Shown piece by piece: positions 14,733 through 22,033 of a stretch of 39,824 bases of DNA. The notes below the pieces were generated by a model, which did no database searches, had not been told where the DNA came from, and was given only the letters and a program-made list of their open reading frames with translations. The position numbers and the translations under genes were made by a program. The DNA is from CAYYIS01 sp964470965. Lineage in GTDB: Bacteria; JAAXHH01; JABIQT01. The DNA is taken from contig CAYYIS010000045.1 of NCBI GenBank assembly GCA_964470965.1, positions 1 through 39,824 of the forward strand, given 5' to 3'. Each line of letters starts with the position of its first letter. Within the stretch, counting starts at the first letter, position 1.

Positions 14733-15684
14733 CTCTGATCTCACCGAACTCTCTATCCAATTTTTTCCAGGTTGAACCACCGTCCTCGCTGCGGTAAATC
14801 TGACCACTCACGGTAAAAGCAAATATAAGTTCAGGATCACGGCGACATGAGGCAAAATTCCAGATGGTGCTGTTTGGACGGCAAGGAAGGGGCCCCTCCC
14901 GCCATGATTCTCCGAGATCATCAGAAATCTGTATCGAACCGCAATCCCCGGGAGGGCCATTGCCATTGCCTATTATAAGTGTCCCAGAATCATCGTGTCT
15001 GGTAATAACGCCCCGGCAATAACCCCAGGGGAATGTCTCCTCAACGTTCAGGTCCGACCACGTCTCACCGTTATCCATGCTTCTACAAATACCTGCATTC
15101 GTAGTGGCGATTATCGTTTTAGGATCACTCCGGATGATCGCCAGGCCATGAACATCGAGACTGTTAAGGCCTTTTTTGTGGCTGGTCCAGGTTTCTCCTC
15201 CGTCCGTGCTCCGATAAACTCCGTCTATTTCCACCCCTGCGAATATGGTCTGGCGCTCGGCGGGGTCGGTCAGGATGGTCGTTACTCTTGTGTGAACGAT
15301 CGGAGTGCAGTGTGTCTCTATGCCTGCATGTAGCTGGGTCCAGGATGCGCCGGCATCGGTAGTTCGATAGAGGCCGGATGGTCGTGTACCCGCGAATATG
15401 ATATCCGGATTCTCAGGATGAATCGCAAGGGACCAGATCTGTTTCTGATCCATGGGTGAGGACAGATGAGTCCATTTGTCGCCTCCGTCGTTCGTCCTGT
15501 AAAATCCCTCATCCGTACCCGCGTATAGGATTTCTCCGTTATGAGGATGGGCGACCAGTGCCCGTACGTCACATTCCATGTACAATGACCCGCCTGAAGC
15601 GCGTGACCAGGTATCTCCGCCGTCGCAGCTCCTCCAGATACTTTGTCCGACCGTGCCTGCATATACCAATGCTTGTAAACCCAT
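14716..15684 (-). CDS. BNR/Asp-box beta-propeller protein (sialidase-like or YCF48-like repeats)
   Basis: A 322-residue protein built from repeats of the Asp-box type (S-x-D-x-G-x-x-W). Copies include RSCDGGDTW, RTNDGGDKW, RTTDAGASW, RSTDGGETW, RSMDNGETW, QISDDLGESW and RSEDGGSTW. Between them are strands like EILYAGTDEGFYR and DIIFAGTRPSGLYR, giving a seven-bladed propeller pattern. No catalytic sialidase residues are recognised. Bacterial members are often annotated as glycosyl hydrolases or photosystem assembly-like proteins, but this is a binding scaffold by sequence. The start at 15684 (MGLQALVYAG) is preferred because TAGGAG lies six bases upstream; an upstream in-frame start at 15753 adds 23 residues. 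No signal peptide is visible. Confidence 0.82.
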   Translation of the reverse strand: MGLQALVYAGTVGQSIWRSCDGGDTWSRASGGSLYMECDVRALVAHPHNGEILYAGTDEGFYRTNDGGDKWTHLSSPMDQKQIWSLAIHPENPDIIFAGTRPSGLYRTTDAGASWTQLHAGIETHCTPIVHTRVTTILTDPAERQTIFAGVEIDGVYRSTDGGETWTSHKKGLNSLDVHGLAIIRSDPKTIIATTNAGICRSMDNGETWSDLNVEETFPWGYCRGVITRHDDSGTLIIGNGNGPPGDCGSIQISDDLGESWREGPLPCRPNSTIWNFASCRRDPELIFAFTVSGQIYRSEDGGSTWKKLDREFGEIRAMLTV

Positions 15685-15781
15685 GGCGACTCCTACCCGA
15701 AACATCGAAACTAATCGGGATTGATAAAGATTGAGATAATAATCAGAATACAACTATAATAAAAATATAATGAGAAGTCCT

Positions 15782-16690
15782 TCACCGATCCATCTCTGCA
15801 ACGAGGCGACCTTTGGAATCGTGACGCACCTTTGTGTTACTGGTTGGCTTACCCGCCTTGCTGGCCGCATTGACGTGCTTGACCCTTCCTTTGTATCGCT
15901 TCGGCATCTCCTGTTTCCGCCATTTCAGGAAATTACGCTCATGCTGATCCCGGTTCCTTTCGGTCGGTTCTACCGGTATGGCAATATCACCAAATACCAT
16001 CCCATCGGTCTTCCGAGATACGGAAACCACTTCGCCTTTGCTGATGATGAGGGTAACGCCGACATTGGCCTCCACGATTGGCACACCGTTTTCCCTGGCG
16101 CGACACAACACAGCTTTATCCTGTGCCTTCGAACGGTCGCCGAACGAAGGGATGAGCAGGAACCTGGCACCATCGAGGACGGGAATCCGGGCGATATCAT
16201 CATTCCACCGGTCGTTACAAATGAGGAAACCACCTTTTCCAAAAGGGGTATCGAAGGCCCGGCTGTTTTGGCCGAGCCGGTTGAACCACCAGGTATGATG
16301 GTATCCCTCCGCAAGCTGCATCTTGTGGTATTTACCCCTGATCCGCCCAGCCTGATCGATGAAGATGGCACAGTTGTACACATCCCCCTTGATTTTTTCC
16401 GCAAGACCGAAGGCCAGGCAGATTTTCCGATCCCGCGCAAGGGAACGGAAGCGGCCTATGACAGGACTGCGTAGGGATAATGCGACTTCATTCATCCTAC
16501 CCGCGGGCACCTCACCTGAGATTATCTCATTGACCACATACCCTTCCAGTATGCCTTCCGGAGCTACGGCAAGTTGAGCTCCTCCGTCTGCCGCGTCATG
16601 GAACGCCTGTTCGAGACGCCCCGCGTTATTTTCAACAGCGAACTTTTCAGGTTTGAATGATAGGGCCGCGGCTGTGATTTCCTTGAACAT
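15782..16690 (-). CDS. Carbon-nitrogen hydrolase (nitrilase superfamily)
   Basis: A 302-residue amidase/nitrilase-fold enzyme that hydrolyses a C-N bond through a thioester intermediate. The Glu-Lys-Cys triad is seen as E45 in APEGILEG, K123 in KYHKMQLAE and C158 in LICNDRW. The catalytic domain ends near residue 250. A basic tail of about 45 residues follows (around KRYKGRVKHVNAASKAGK), longer and more positively charged than usual. The start at 16690 has GGGGG five bases upstream; a TTG at 16702 would add four residues. It lies 97 bp upstream of the BNR propeller gene in the same direction. Candidate substrates are N-carbamoyl or aliphatic amides, with no way to choose. Confidence 0.88.
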   Translation of the reverse strand: MFKEITAAALSFKPEKFAVENNAGRLEQAFHDAADGGAQLAVAPEGILEGYVVNEIISGEVPAGRMNEVALSLRSPVIGRFRSLARDRKICLAFGLAEKIKGDVYNCAIFIDQAGRIRGKYHKMQLAEGYHHTWWFNRLGQNSRAFDTPFGKGGFLICNDRWNDDIARIPVLDGARFLLIPSFGDRSKAQDKAVLCRARENGVPIVEANVGVTLIISKGEVVSVSRKTDGMVFGDIAIPVEPTERNRDQHERNFLKWRKQEMPKRYKGRVKHVNAASKAGKPTSNTKVRHDSKGRLVAEMDR

Positions 16691-17022
16691 GTTTACCCCC
16701 AATCAGGTATTCCCGGACCATTTCATCGAGGCGTTTATTCAGCTTATTCTGCGCATGGTTCGAAGCGGCCCCAAAACCCGGTATAGCTTGCTAACAGGAC
16801 CTTTTAATAATTACCGTCGATTCCGGTTGCTCCTCATTAATAAGCATAACGGCGGGAATGTACAACCTTCAAAGAATCTGGTCCTATGATTCCTTAGGCC
16901 TCCGGTTGCCTGATTTTGCGAACAGCACGTTGTACATCCGGGTCCCTAAAGAGAGAAGAGGTCGATACCGGGTCGTACCGGAGAAATGTTGTAGCTGAAC
17001 TATGGCAGTCAAGCGACATTAC
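16691..17022. other. Intergenic region without a recognisable gene (332 bp)
   Basis: This lies between the nitrilase start (minus strand) and the end of the small membrane-protein gene. It should carry the nitrilase promoter, but I see no convincing -35/-10 pair. Short ORFs here have no ribosome sites. No tRNA, repeat or T-run hairpin is evident. Confidence 0.45.
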
Positions 17023-17289
17023 TCAGGCTGACGATTGACGAAGCCGCGAGGATTTGAATATATGGTAAAGGGCCCATAAACCGATAGCGATCCACATAAT
17101 ATTGATGCCCACCGACGGCATAGCGCCATGATAAAATGAATTAATACCCAGCAAGAGGCTTCCGACCAGGTTTAACGCCTGATACAGAATGGATTGGCCG
17201 TGTAGCTTTCTCGACGACACGAGTATGTACGCGAGAACAAGCATGGCAGTGGCAAGCCATCCCAGGATATCGATGATAAGTTCAGTCAT
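17023..17289 (-). CDS. Small CBU_0592-like integral membrane protein
   Basis: An 88-residue, largely hydrophobic protein with about three predicted membrane helices (roughly 5-25, 34-52 and 58-78) and a short basic C-terminus. Its conserved pattern (GWLATAMLVLAYILVSS, then a Y-Q-x-L-N segment, GINSFYHGAMPSVG and NIMWIAIGLWAL) matches the small membrane family typified by Coxiella CBU_0592, of unknown function. The ATG at 17289 is back-to-back with the plus-strand RraA unit. No operon partner is visible. Confidence 0.75.
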   Translation of the reverse strand: MTELIIDILGWLATAMLVLAYILVSSRKLHGQSILYQALNLVGSLLLGINSFYHGAMPSVGINIMWIAIGLWALYHIFKSSRLRQSSA

Positions 17290-17338
17290 TTGGGTGTGGG
17301 CTCCTTAAACTTTAAAGACATTATTGAAAAGCGCTTGC

Positions 17339-17367
17339 TTGAATTAAAAGGAACATTATTGTATAGG
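17339..17367 (+). promoter_or_regulatory. Possible sigma70 promoter for the RraA-enolase superfamily pair
   Basis: TTGAAT at 17339-17344, a 17-bp spacer and TATAGG at 17362-17367 stand about 50 bp before the preferred RraA start at 17419. The surrounding DNA is AT-rich. If correct, the in-frame start at 17290 would lie upstream of the promoter and cannot be the real one. Confidence 0.4.
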
Positions 17368-17418
17368 CAAGATTACAATTACATCCTCATAGTGATCAGG
17401 TATCCCATGGGAGATCGC

Positions 17419-18138
17419 ATGACGAACCCTACCATTTCTCAGGATGTGCTCGACCGGCTGCTCATCCCGAGTACCGCCACTCTAACCGCACAGCTCAGCA
17501 ATCTTGGACTCTGGCATACATTCATGCATGACGTATCACCCCTAAAACCTGGTATGAAAATGGTTGGTGCCGCGTTTACACTGCGCTATATCCCTGCCCG
17601 GGAGGATCTGGACCGGGTGCCCCTGGACAATTTGACTGATGTCCAGAGAGTAGGGATCGAACGGATCGGACCTGGTGAGGTACTTGTCATCGACGCCCGG
17701 GGCGATACACGGGCCGGCACGATGGGTAATATCCTTGCGACCAGAGTGCACGTGCGTGGCGCGGCAGGCATCGTCACGGATGGAGCCTATCGCGACAGTC
17801 CGGCTTTTCTTGATATCGGTATCCCCTCCTATGCCCGCGCGATGAATGCACACACAAACAAAACCATCCATCACCCCGCGGATTTCCAGCAACCCATCGC
17901 TTGCGGCGGTGTTTCTGTGTTTCCCGGAGACATTATCGTCGGTGACGACGAAGGAGTCGTGGTCATACCTGTGGAATATGCGGAAGAAGTAGCGATACGG
18001 TCTGTGGAACAGGAGGAGAAAGAATCCTTTTTGCTTGGAAAAATCGAACAGGGAGCCAGTATCGTCGGTGTATATCCACCGAACGAGAAGACCAATGCGG
18101 AGTTCGATGTGTGGAAGCGGAAAACATCAAATCAGTAG
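17419..18138 (+). CDS. RraA / 4-hydroxy-4-methyl-2-oxoglutarate aldolase family protein
   Basis: A 239-residue protein of the RraA/HMG-aldolase fold. The core motif is in GNILATRVHVRG followed by GIVTDGAYRD (near residues 98-121). In class II pyruvate aldolases of this family the Arg and Asp here bind pyruvate and metal. FPGDIIVGDDEGVVVIP (near 172-188) is the second family signature. The start at 17419 has GGGAG directly upstream; an in-frame start at 17290 would add 43 unrelated residues. The 3' end is 39 bp before the enolase-superfamily gene. Together they could dehydrate a sugar acid to a 2-keto-3-deoxy acid and then split or decarboxylate it. An RNase E-inhibitor role is unlikely in this context. 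Confidence 0.86.
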   Translation: MTNPTISQDVLDRLLIPSTATLTAQLSNLGLWHTFMHDVSPLKPGMKMVGAAFTLRYIPAREDLDRVPLDNLTDVQRVGIERIGPGEVLVIDARGDTRAGTMGNILATRVHVRGAAGIVTDGAYRDSPAFLDIGIPSYARAMNAHTNKTIHHPADFQQPIACGGVSVFPGDIIVGDDEGVVVIPVEYAEEVAIRSVEQEEKESFLLGKIEQGASIVGVYPPNEKTNAEFDVWKRKTSNQ

Positions 18139-18177
18139 GCAGTATAAAGATTCACAAACCCGTAAGGAGATTAACAT

Positions 18178-19437
18178 ATGAAGATCGTCCACGCTGAAGT
18201 CATCGCCCTGAACATCCCCTTTTATGCGGAGCACGTGACCAGGGCCATGAATCGCGCCAACACACATACCGAACGAGTCTGGGTTTACCGTTTGGAGACC
18301 GACAATGGGCTGGTTTCCTGGACCGACGGCCACGGCCACGACAACGTGGATGATTTGATCGGGAAGAACCCGTATGCAATCATGAGAGACGACAGCATCG
18401 GATTCGGCCCCCAGGTCGCGGTGCTGGACTTGATAGGTCAGGACGCCGGCGTGCCGATACATGCTCTTCTAGGCTCAAAATTGAGGGAAAAGTGTCCGAT
18501 ATCCTGGTGGGACATCGATATGCCGGCGGGGGATTGGGTCAAGGAGGCACAAGAGTCGGTCAAACGCGGCTATACCTGCTTCAAAATGAAAGCCCGGCCC
18601 TGGCGTGATATCATCAATCAGACCAATAAGGTCAGTGGTGTGGTTCCGGGAGACTACAAATTTGACATAGATTTTAACGGTTTCCTGCTCACCGCTGCCA
18701 AAGCGGAGATGTTTCTACAACAACTCGATGAAAATCCGAACGTTGGGATGTATGAAAGCCCATTCTATCTCCGATACGATTTAGAGGGGGCAAAAATCCT
18801 CCGGACCAGGGTAAGAAAACCGATTGTCGAACATTTCCAGGAATCGGTGTTGCACGCCCACGCAAGTGATGGGTTTGTTGTCGGCGGCGGCGTGACAGCG
18901 ACGATGCGGCAGGCTGTTCTCGCAGCCGAATTCAACAAACCCTTTTGGCTACAGCTTGTGGGTGCGGGACCTACCACGGCATTCGCGGCACATCTTGGTT
19001 CCGTCCTGTCGCATGCCCAGCTACCGTATATCACCTGTCATGAATTATGGGAACATGATTTGCTTATGAAGCCGATCAACGTGGAAAATGGATATATGCA
19101 GGTGTCCGATAAACCTGGACTTGGGGTTGAGGTTGATGTCAAGGCAGTTGAAAAATATAGGGTGGATAGAGATGAACCCACGCCGGCGCAGCGATACCGG
19201 GCCAAAAAGAGGATCTTGCGCGTGATATCCCCCGGTGTGGGTAAGAAAAAGCGGATGTGGGAGTTCACTGATGAGACCATATACCAACCCGAATTCTATA
19301 AAGGAAATCTACCGGGCTTTGAAAGAGAGGTGGACCTGGAGGTGATCGAGGAAGATAAGAGCCCTGCGTTCAAGAAGGCGCACAAAAAACTGCAGGAATC
19401 AGAAGCGACGGTGGCAAGGGAACCGAAGGGGTTCTGA
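18178..19437 (+). CDS. Enolase-superfamily (mandelate racemase/muconate-lactonizing-like) enzyme with C-terminal extension
   Basis: A 419-residue protein, longer than the usual 370-400. The acid/base motif K136-M-K138 and metal ligands D165 (DIDFNG), E193 (MYESP) and E218 (IVEHF) are visible in the TIM barrel. Residues from about 355 onward form a charged extension (KKRILRVISPGVGKKKRMW and then a Glu/Lys-rich tail) not needed for the fold. AAGGAG lies eight bases before the ATG at 18178. It is co-directional with the RraA-like gene 39 bp upstream, implying a shared pathway. It is not a close copy of the enolase-superfamily gene at 62-1186, which has K-x-H instead of K-x-K. Confidence 0.88.
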   Translation: MKIVHAEVIALNIPFYAEHVTRAMNRANTHTERVWVYRLETDNGLVSWTDGHGHDNVDDLIGKNPYAIMRDDSIGFGPQVAVLDLIGQDAGVPIHALLGSKLREKCPISWWDIDMPAGDWVKEAQESVKRGYTCFKMKARPWRDIINQTNKVSGVVPGDYKFDIDFNGFLLTAAKAEMFLQQLDENPNVGMYESPFYLRYDLEGAKILRTRVRKPIVEHFQESVLHAHASDGFVVGGGVTATMRQAVLAAEFNKPFWLQLVGAGPTTAFAAHLGSVLSHAQLPYITCHELWEHDLLMKPINVENGYMQVSDKPGLGVEVDVKAVEKYRVDRDEPTPAQRYRAKKRILRVISPGVGKKKRMWEFTDETIYQPEFYKGNLPGFEREVDLEVIEEDKSPAFKKAHKKLQESEATVAREPKGF

Positions 19438-19777
19438 CCAGTGCCCTTTATCTGCTACCCATCCAATTCTTTCCGGGAATCAGCGGAAAGCAATTGCGCC
19501 GTCTGCCATGAGCCCGGGAGCACTATGGGATAGCGGTCCAGCAGCATCACGTGCAAAGAGAATCATTGAGGCCATGATCATTTGCCCGCAACCACTCCCA
19601 CGGTTACGGAATATGTCATGGCCTCTTCCTTTGCGTAAATATCCGATTACATATCAGTGCGTGTAAAGAACCTTTTACCAGCACCCGTCAATAGATTTCC
19701 GTAAAAACAGGCGAAGATCACTTATTGATTCAGTTCCCTATGAAAATTGGGTCTTTTGTTCGCCCGTATTATCCATT
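19438..19777. other. Intergenic region between convergent genes with a 10-bp inverted repeat
   Basis: No gene is recognised in these 340 bp. GAGGCCATGA at 19568-19577 and TCATGGCCTC at 19616-19625 form a perfect 10-bp inverted repeat around a 38-nt loop. The flanking genes converge, so this could be a bidirectional termination structure, although no T-run follows. The remaining sequence shows no promoter or RNA gene. Confidence 0.45.
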
Positions 19778-20524
19778 TCAAACTGCGTTTACCACCGCTT
19801 CATGATTCTCTATTGATGGCGGAACAATCATTCTTTTTTGCTGAGAGGTCAGTCCCCCCAGGTCTACCGTGTCATAGTAATTAAGCGCCCATGTTGAATA
19901 CCCGGGACTGTATTTAAAGAGAATGTTCCGTCGCTCATGATCTGCCTGCCAGGGCAGCGTCCCATGAATGGTGGATTCCGTAAATATGAACACGTCACCG
20001 GCTTCAACAGCGGGCTGCACAACATAGTGTGCATCCTGTTCAAACCGCTTGATAGCCTGGGGGATTTCGGTTACCGAATAGTTGCTTTTGTGACTCCCAG
20101 GAACACAGCAGAATCCTCCGGCCCCGGCAGGGGCGTCTGTGAGGAAATAGGTCACCACTGTTAACCCGTTCTCCATCCTTCCGTTTCGAAACCGGTACCA
20201 GTGGGATCCACCATGACCTCCATGCAAGCCCCCATGGCCGTCTCTCTTTTGCATGAACATGCCATAGTCATGATCGAGGCGCAGTTTGGGGCCGAGGAGT
20301 TCGATAAGATACGGCATTACAGCCTGATGATCGATCAGATCCCGCACCGGTTTCCCCCAGGGCAAGAGAGAAGTTTCCTTGCCGGCGATTTCTTCTCCTT
20401 AGGGATAGGTTTTAAATTTTAGGGCTGCAACCTCGTTGAGTACTGCGATTTCTTCCCTGGTTAACACGTTTTTAACAAGGAGATATCCCTCCAGGTCAAA
20501 CATGAATTTTCCATGAATATTCAT
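19778..20524 (-). pseudogene. PhyH-like dioxygenase gene interrupted by an in-frame TAA
   Basis: Read on the minus strand from ATG 20524 (GGAG nine bases upstream), the frame gives 41 residues with a typical PhyH N-terminus (FDLEGYLLVKNVLTREEIAVLNEVA). It then hits TAA at 20401-20399 and continues in the same frame without a shift for 206 more codons. The second part, from about codon 43, carries LLPWGKPVRDLIDH, GPKLRLDHDYG, GGFCCVPGSHKS and distal H in STIHGTLPW. Total length including the stop position, about 248 codons, is normal for the family. The proximal metal motif reads H101-G-G, not H-x-D. Without suppression or a sequencing error the protein is truncated. A TTG restart at 20365 gives a 195-residue fragment lacking the first domain elements. 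It follows nudC by 42 bp. Confidence 0.78.
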
Positions 20525-20566
20525 AAACCGTTTCTCCAGTAAGAGAGGATATGCAACGCAGAACAA

Positions 20567-21577
20567 TCAACCATGCCGCGACATCCAGGTATTGATCAGA
20601 AACCGGGCGATTGAATCTCTACGGGGCAGACGAACGGCGGCTGATTCATCTTCCCATGCCCCGGCTTCAAGGATTTCATCCGCTGTAAACCAACGGGCGG
20701 TTTCCAATTCCTCATCATCAACCCTGATCTCCGTGGTTTGGGCCGTGGCATAAAATCCGAGCATGATCGACGCCGGAAATGGCCAGGGTTGGGATGCCTC
20801 GTATCGCACGTCAGTGACTTCCACACCAACCTCCTCCATCACCTCTCTTGCGACGGCCTCCTCCAGGCTTTCACCGGGTTCTACGAAACCTGCTAGTGTT
20901 GAATAAACTCTGGGAGGCAGGCGTCTGTGACTCGCCATGAGGCACATTGGTGAACCTCCGCCATGAGGGTAATGTTCCACCAGCATAATGACGGCTGGAT
21001 CGGTACGTGGATATGTTTCTCGGCCACAGTCCGGATTCATACACAACCGCATGTGCCCTCCATTTCTGTTTTCTGCCAGGTGACCGCACCTACCGCAGAA
21101 TTTATGCGATGTGTGCCAGTGCATGATGCCTCTGGCATAAGCAAGAACGGAAGCATCCCGGGCAGCCATGTACTGCCCCGTTAACCGCAGATCCAGAAAG
21201 ACGCCAGGTACCATTTCCGTTACTTTTTGCTCATTTACCGGAGATAGATCTACAGCAAAAACCGGGATGCCGCCATCCATTCCGAGAAACACGGACTCCT
21301 CGGAGGCACCCACCAGATCGTCCGCCCTGCGCCTTTCATAGAAAATAGGGATAGCGGGTGTGTTACCGTCCGCCCTGCCTTCCACAAGATTTTTATCTTT
21401 CCATACAGGAATAATTCTTGCATACGGGTTTGCAAATTGTCCAACGACCCATGCAGCATCTTTTCTGAGATTTTCGGTCCGGTCCAGATTTCCGCCCGCA
21501 TAATGTATATGATTGATTGACACAGCCTCGGCGTCCTTTGTATATATGTGTAATATGTCCTTAAATGATGTATCCAT
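20567..21577 (-). CDS. nudC: NAD(P)H pyrophosphatase, Nudix family (NudC-like)
   Basis: A 336-residue protein with the complete NudC architecture. An N-terminal domain covers about 1-150. A zinc ribbon follows with C161-x2-C164 and C179-x4-C184. The Nudix box spans G230-G251 with the REVMEEVG core. The SQPWPFPAS motif (262-270) marks NADH pyrophosphatases, and in bacteria also RNA NAD-decapping enzymes. It cleaves NAD(H) or NAD-capped RNA 5' ends to NMN products. The gene begins only 18 bp from the divergent YkgJ-type gene and lacks a clear Shine-Dalgarno sequence. It may share a transcript with the interrupted PhyH gene 42 bp downstream. Confidence 0.93.
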   Translation of the reverse strand: MDTSFKDILHIYTKDAEAVSINHIHYAGGNLDRTENLRKDAAWVVGQFANPYARIIPVWKDKNLVEGRADGNTPAIPIFYERRRADDLVGASEESVFLGMDGGIPVFAVDLSPVNEQKVTEMVPGVFLDLRLTGQYMAARDASVLAYARGIMHWHTSHKFCGRCGHLAENRNGGHMRLCMNPDCGRETYPRTDPAVIMLVEHYPHGGGSPMCLMASHRRLPPRVYSTLAGFVEPGESLEEAVAREVMEEVGVEVTDVRYEASQPWPFPASIMLGFYATAQTTEIRVDDEELETARWFTADEILEAGAWEDESAAVRLPRRDSIARFLINTWMSRHG

Positions 21578-21595
21578 TGTAACCGGTATGATACC

Positions 21596-22033
21596 ATGTC
21601 AAAAGGAAAATCCTGGCACCAGGGGTTGAATTTCGAGTGCCATCAATGTGGCCACTGTTGCACTTTCCCCGGCGGTACCGTTTTCGCGACCGAAAAAGAG
21701 TTCCAGAGAATATCGGAACATCTGAATTTGAGCTTCGAGGAATTTCTGGATACCTACACGGACGATATGGATGGATATGTATCTCTCATATCAAAACCTG
21801 AAGGGCCTTGCATCTTCTATGACAACGGGTGTACGATCTACGAAATACGCCCCACCCAGTGTAGAACCTATCCATTCTGGAATCATATCGTAAAATCTCC
21901 GCGAAAATGGGAGGAAGAGGCGAAGACCTGTAAAGGGATAAACCGAGGAAAACGCTGGCTCAACAAGGAAATAAAACAACTGCTGAAAAACATGGATCAG
22001 AAATGGATGCCTGCCGGGAGACAATCCGGATAA
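21596..22033 (+). CDS. YkgJ-family cysteine-cluster protein
   Basis: A 145-residue protein with the family's metal-chelating Cys cluster: C15-x2-C18-x2-C21-C22 at the N-terminus, and later PCIFYDNGCTIYEIRP followed by TQCRTYPFW. Proteins of this type are predicted to bind zinc or an iron-sulfur centre, and their function is mostly unknown. The start is an ATG 18 bp from the divergent nudC start, without a clear ribosome site. An 11-bp palindrome (GGTAT-G-ATACC, 21585-21595) lies immediately before it and could affect both genes. It converges with the large envelope-protein gene, with no space between the two stops. Confidence 0.87.
   Translation: MSKGKSWHQGLNFECHQCGHCCTFPGGTVFATEKEFQRISEHLNLSFEEFLDTYTDDMDGYVSLISKPEGPCIFYDNGCTIYEIRPTQCRTYPFWNHIVKSPRKWEEEAKTCKGINRGKRWLNKEIKQLLKNMDQKWMPAGRQSG

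Noticed and set aside
17290..17418. 43-codon N-terminal extension of the RraA-like protein
   Set aside because: It has no family similarity, contains a promoter-like element, and a good GGGAG site precedes the ATG at 17419.
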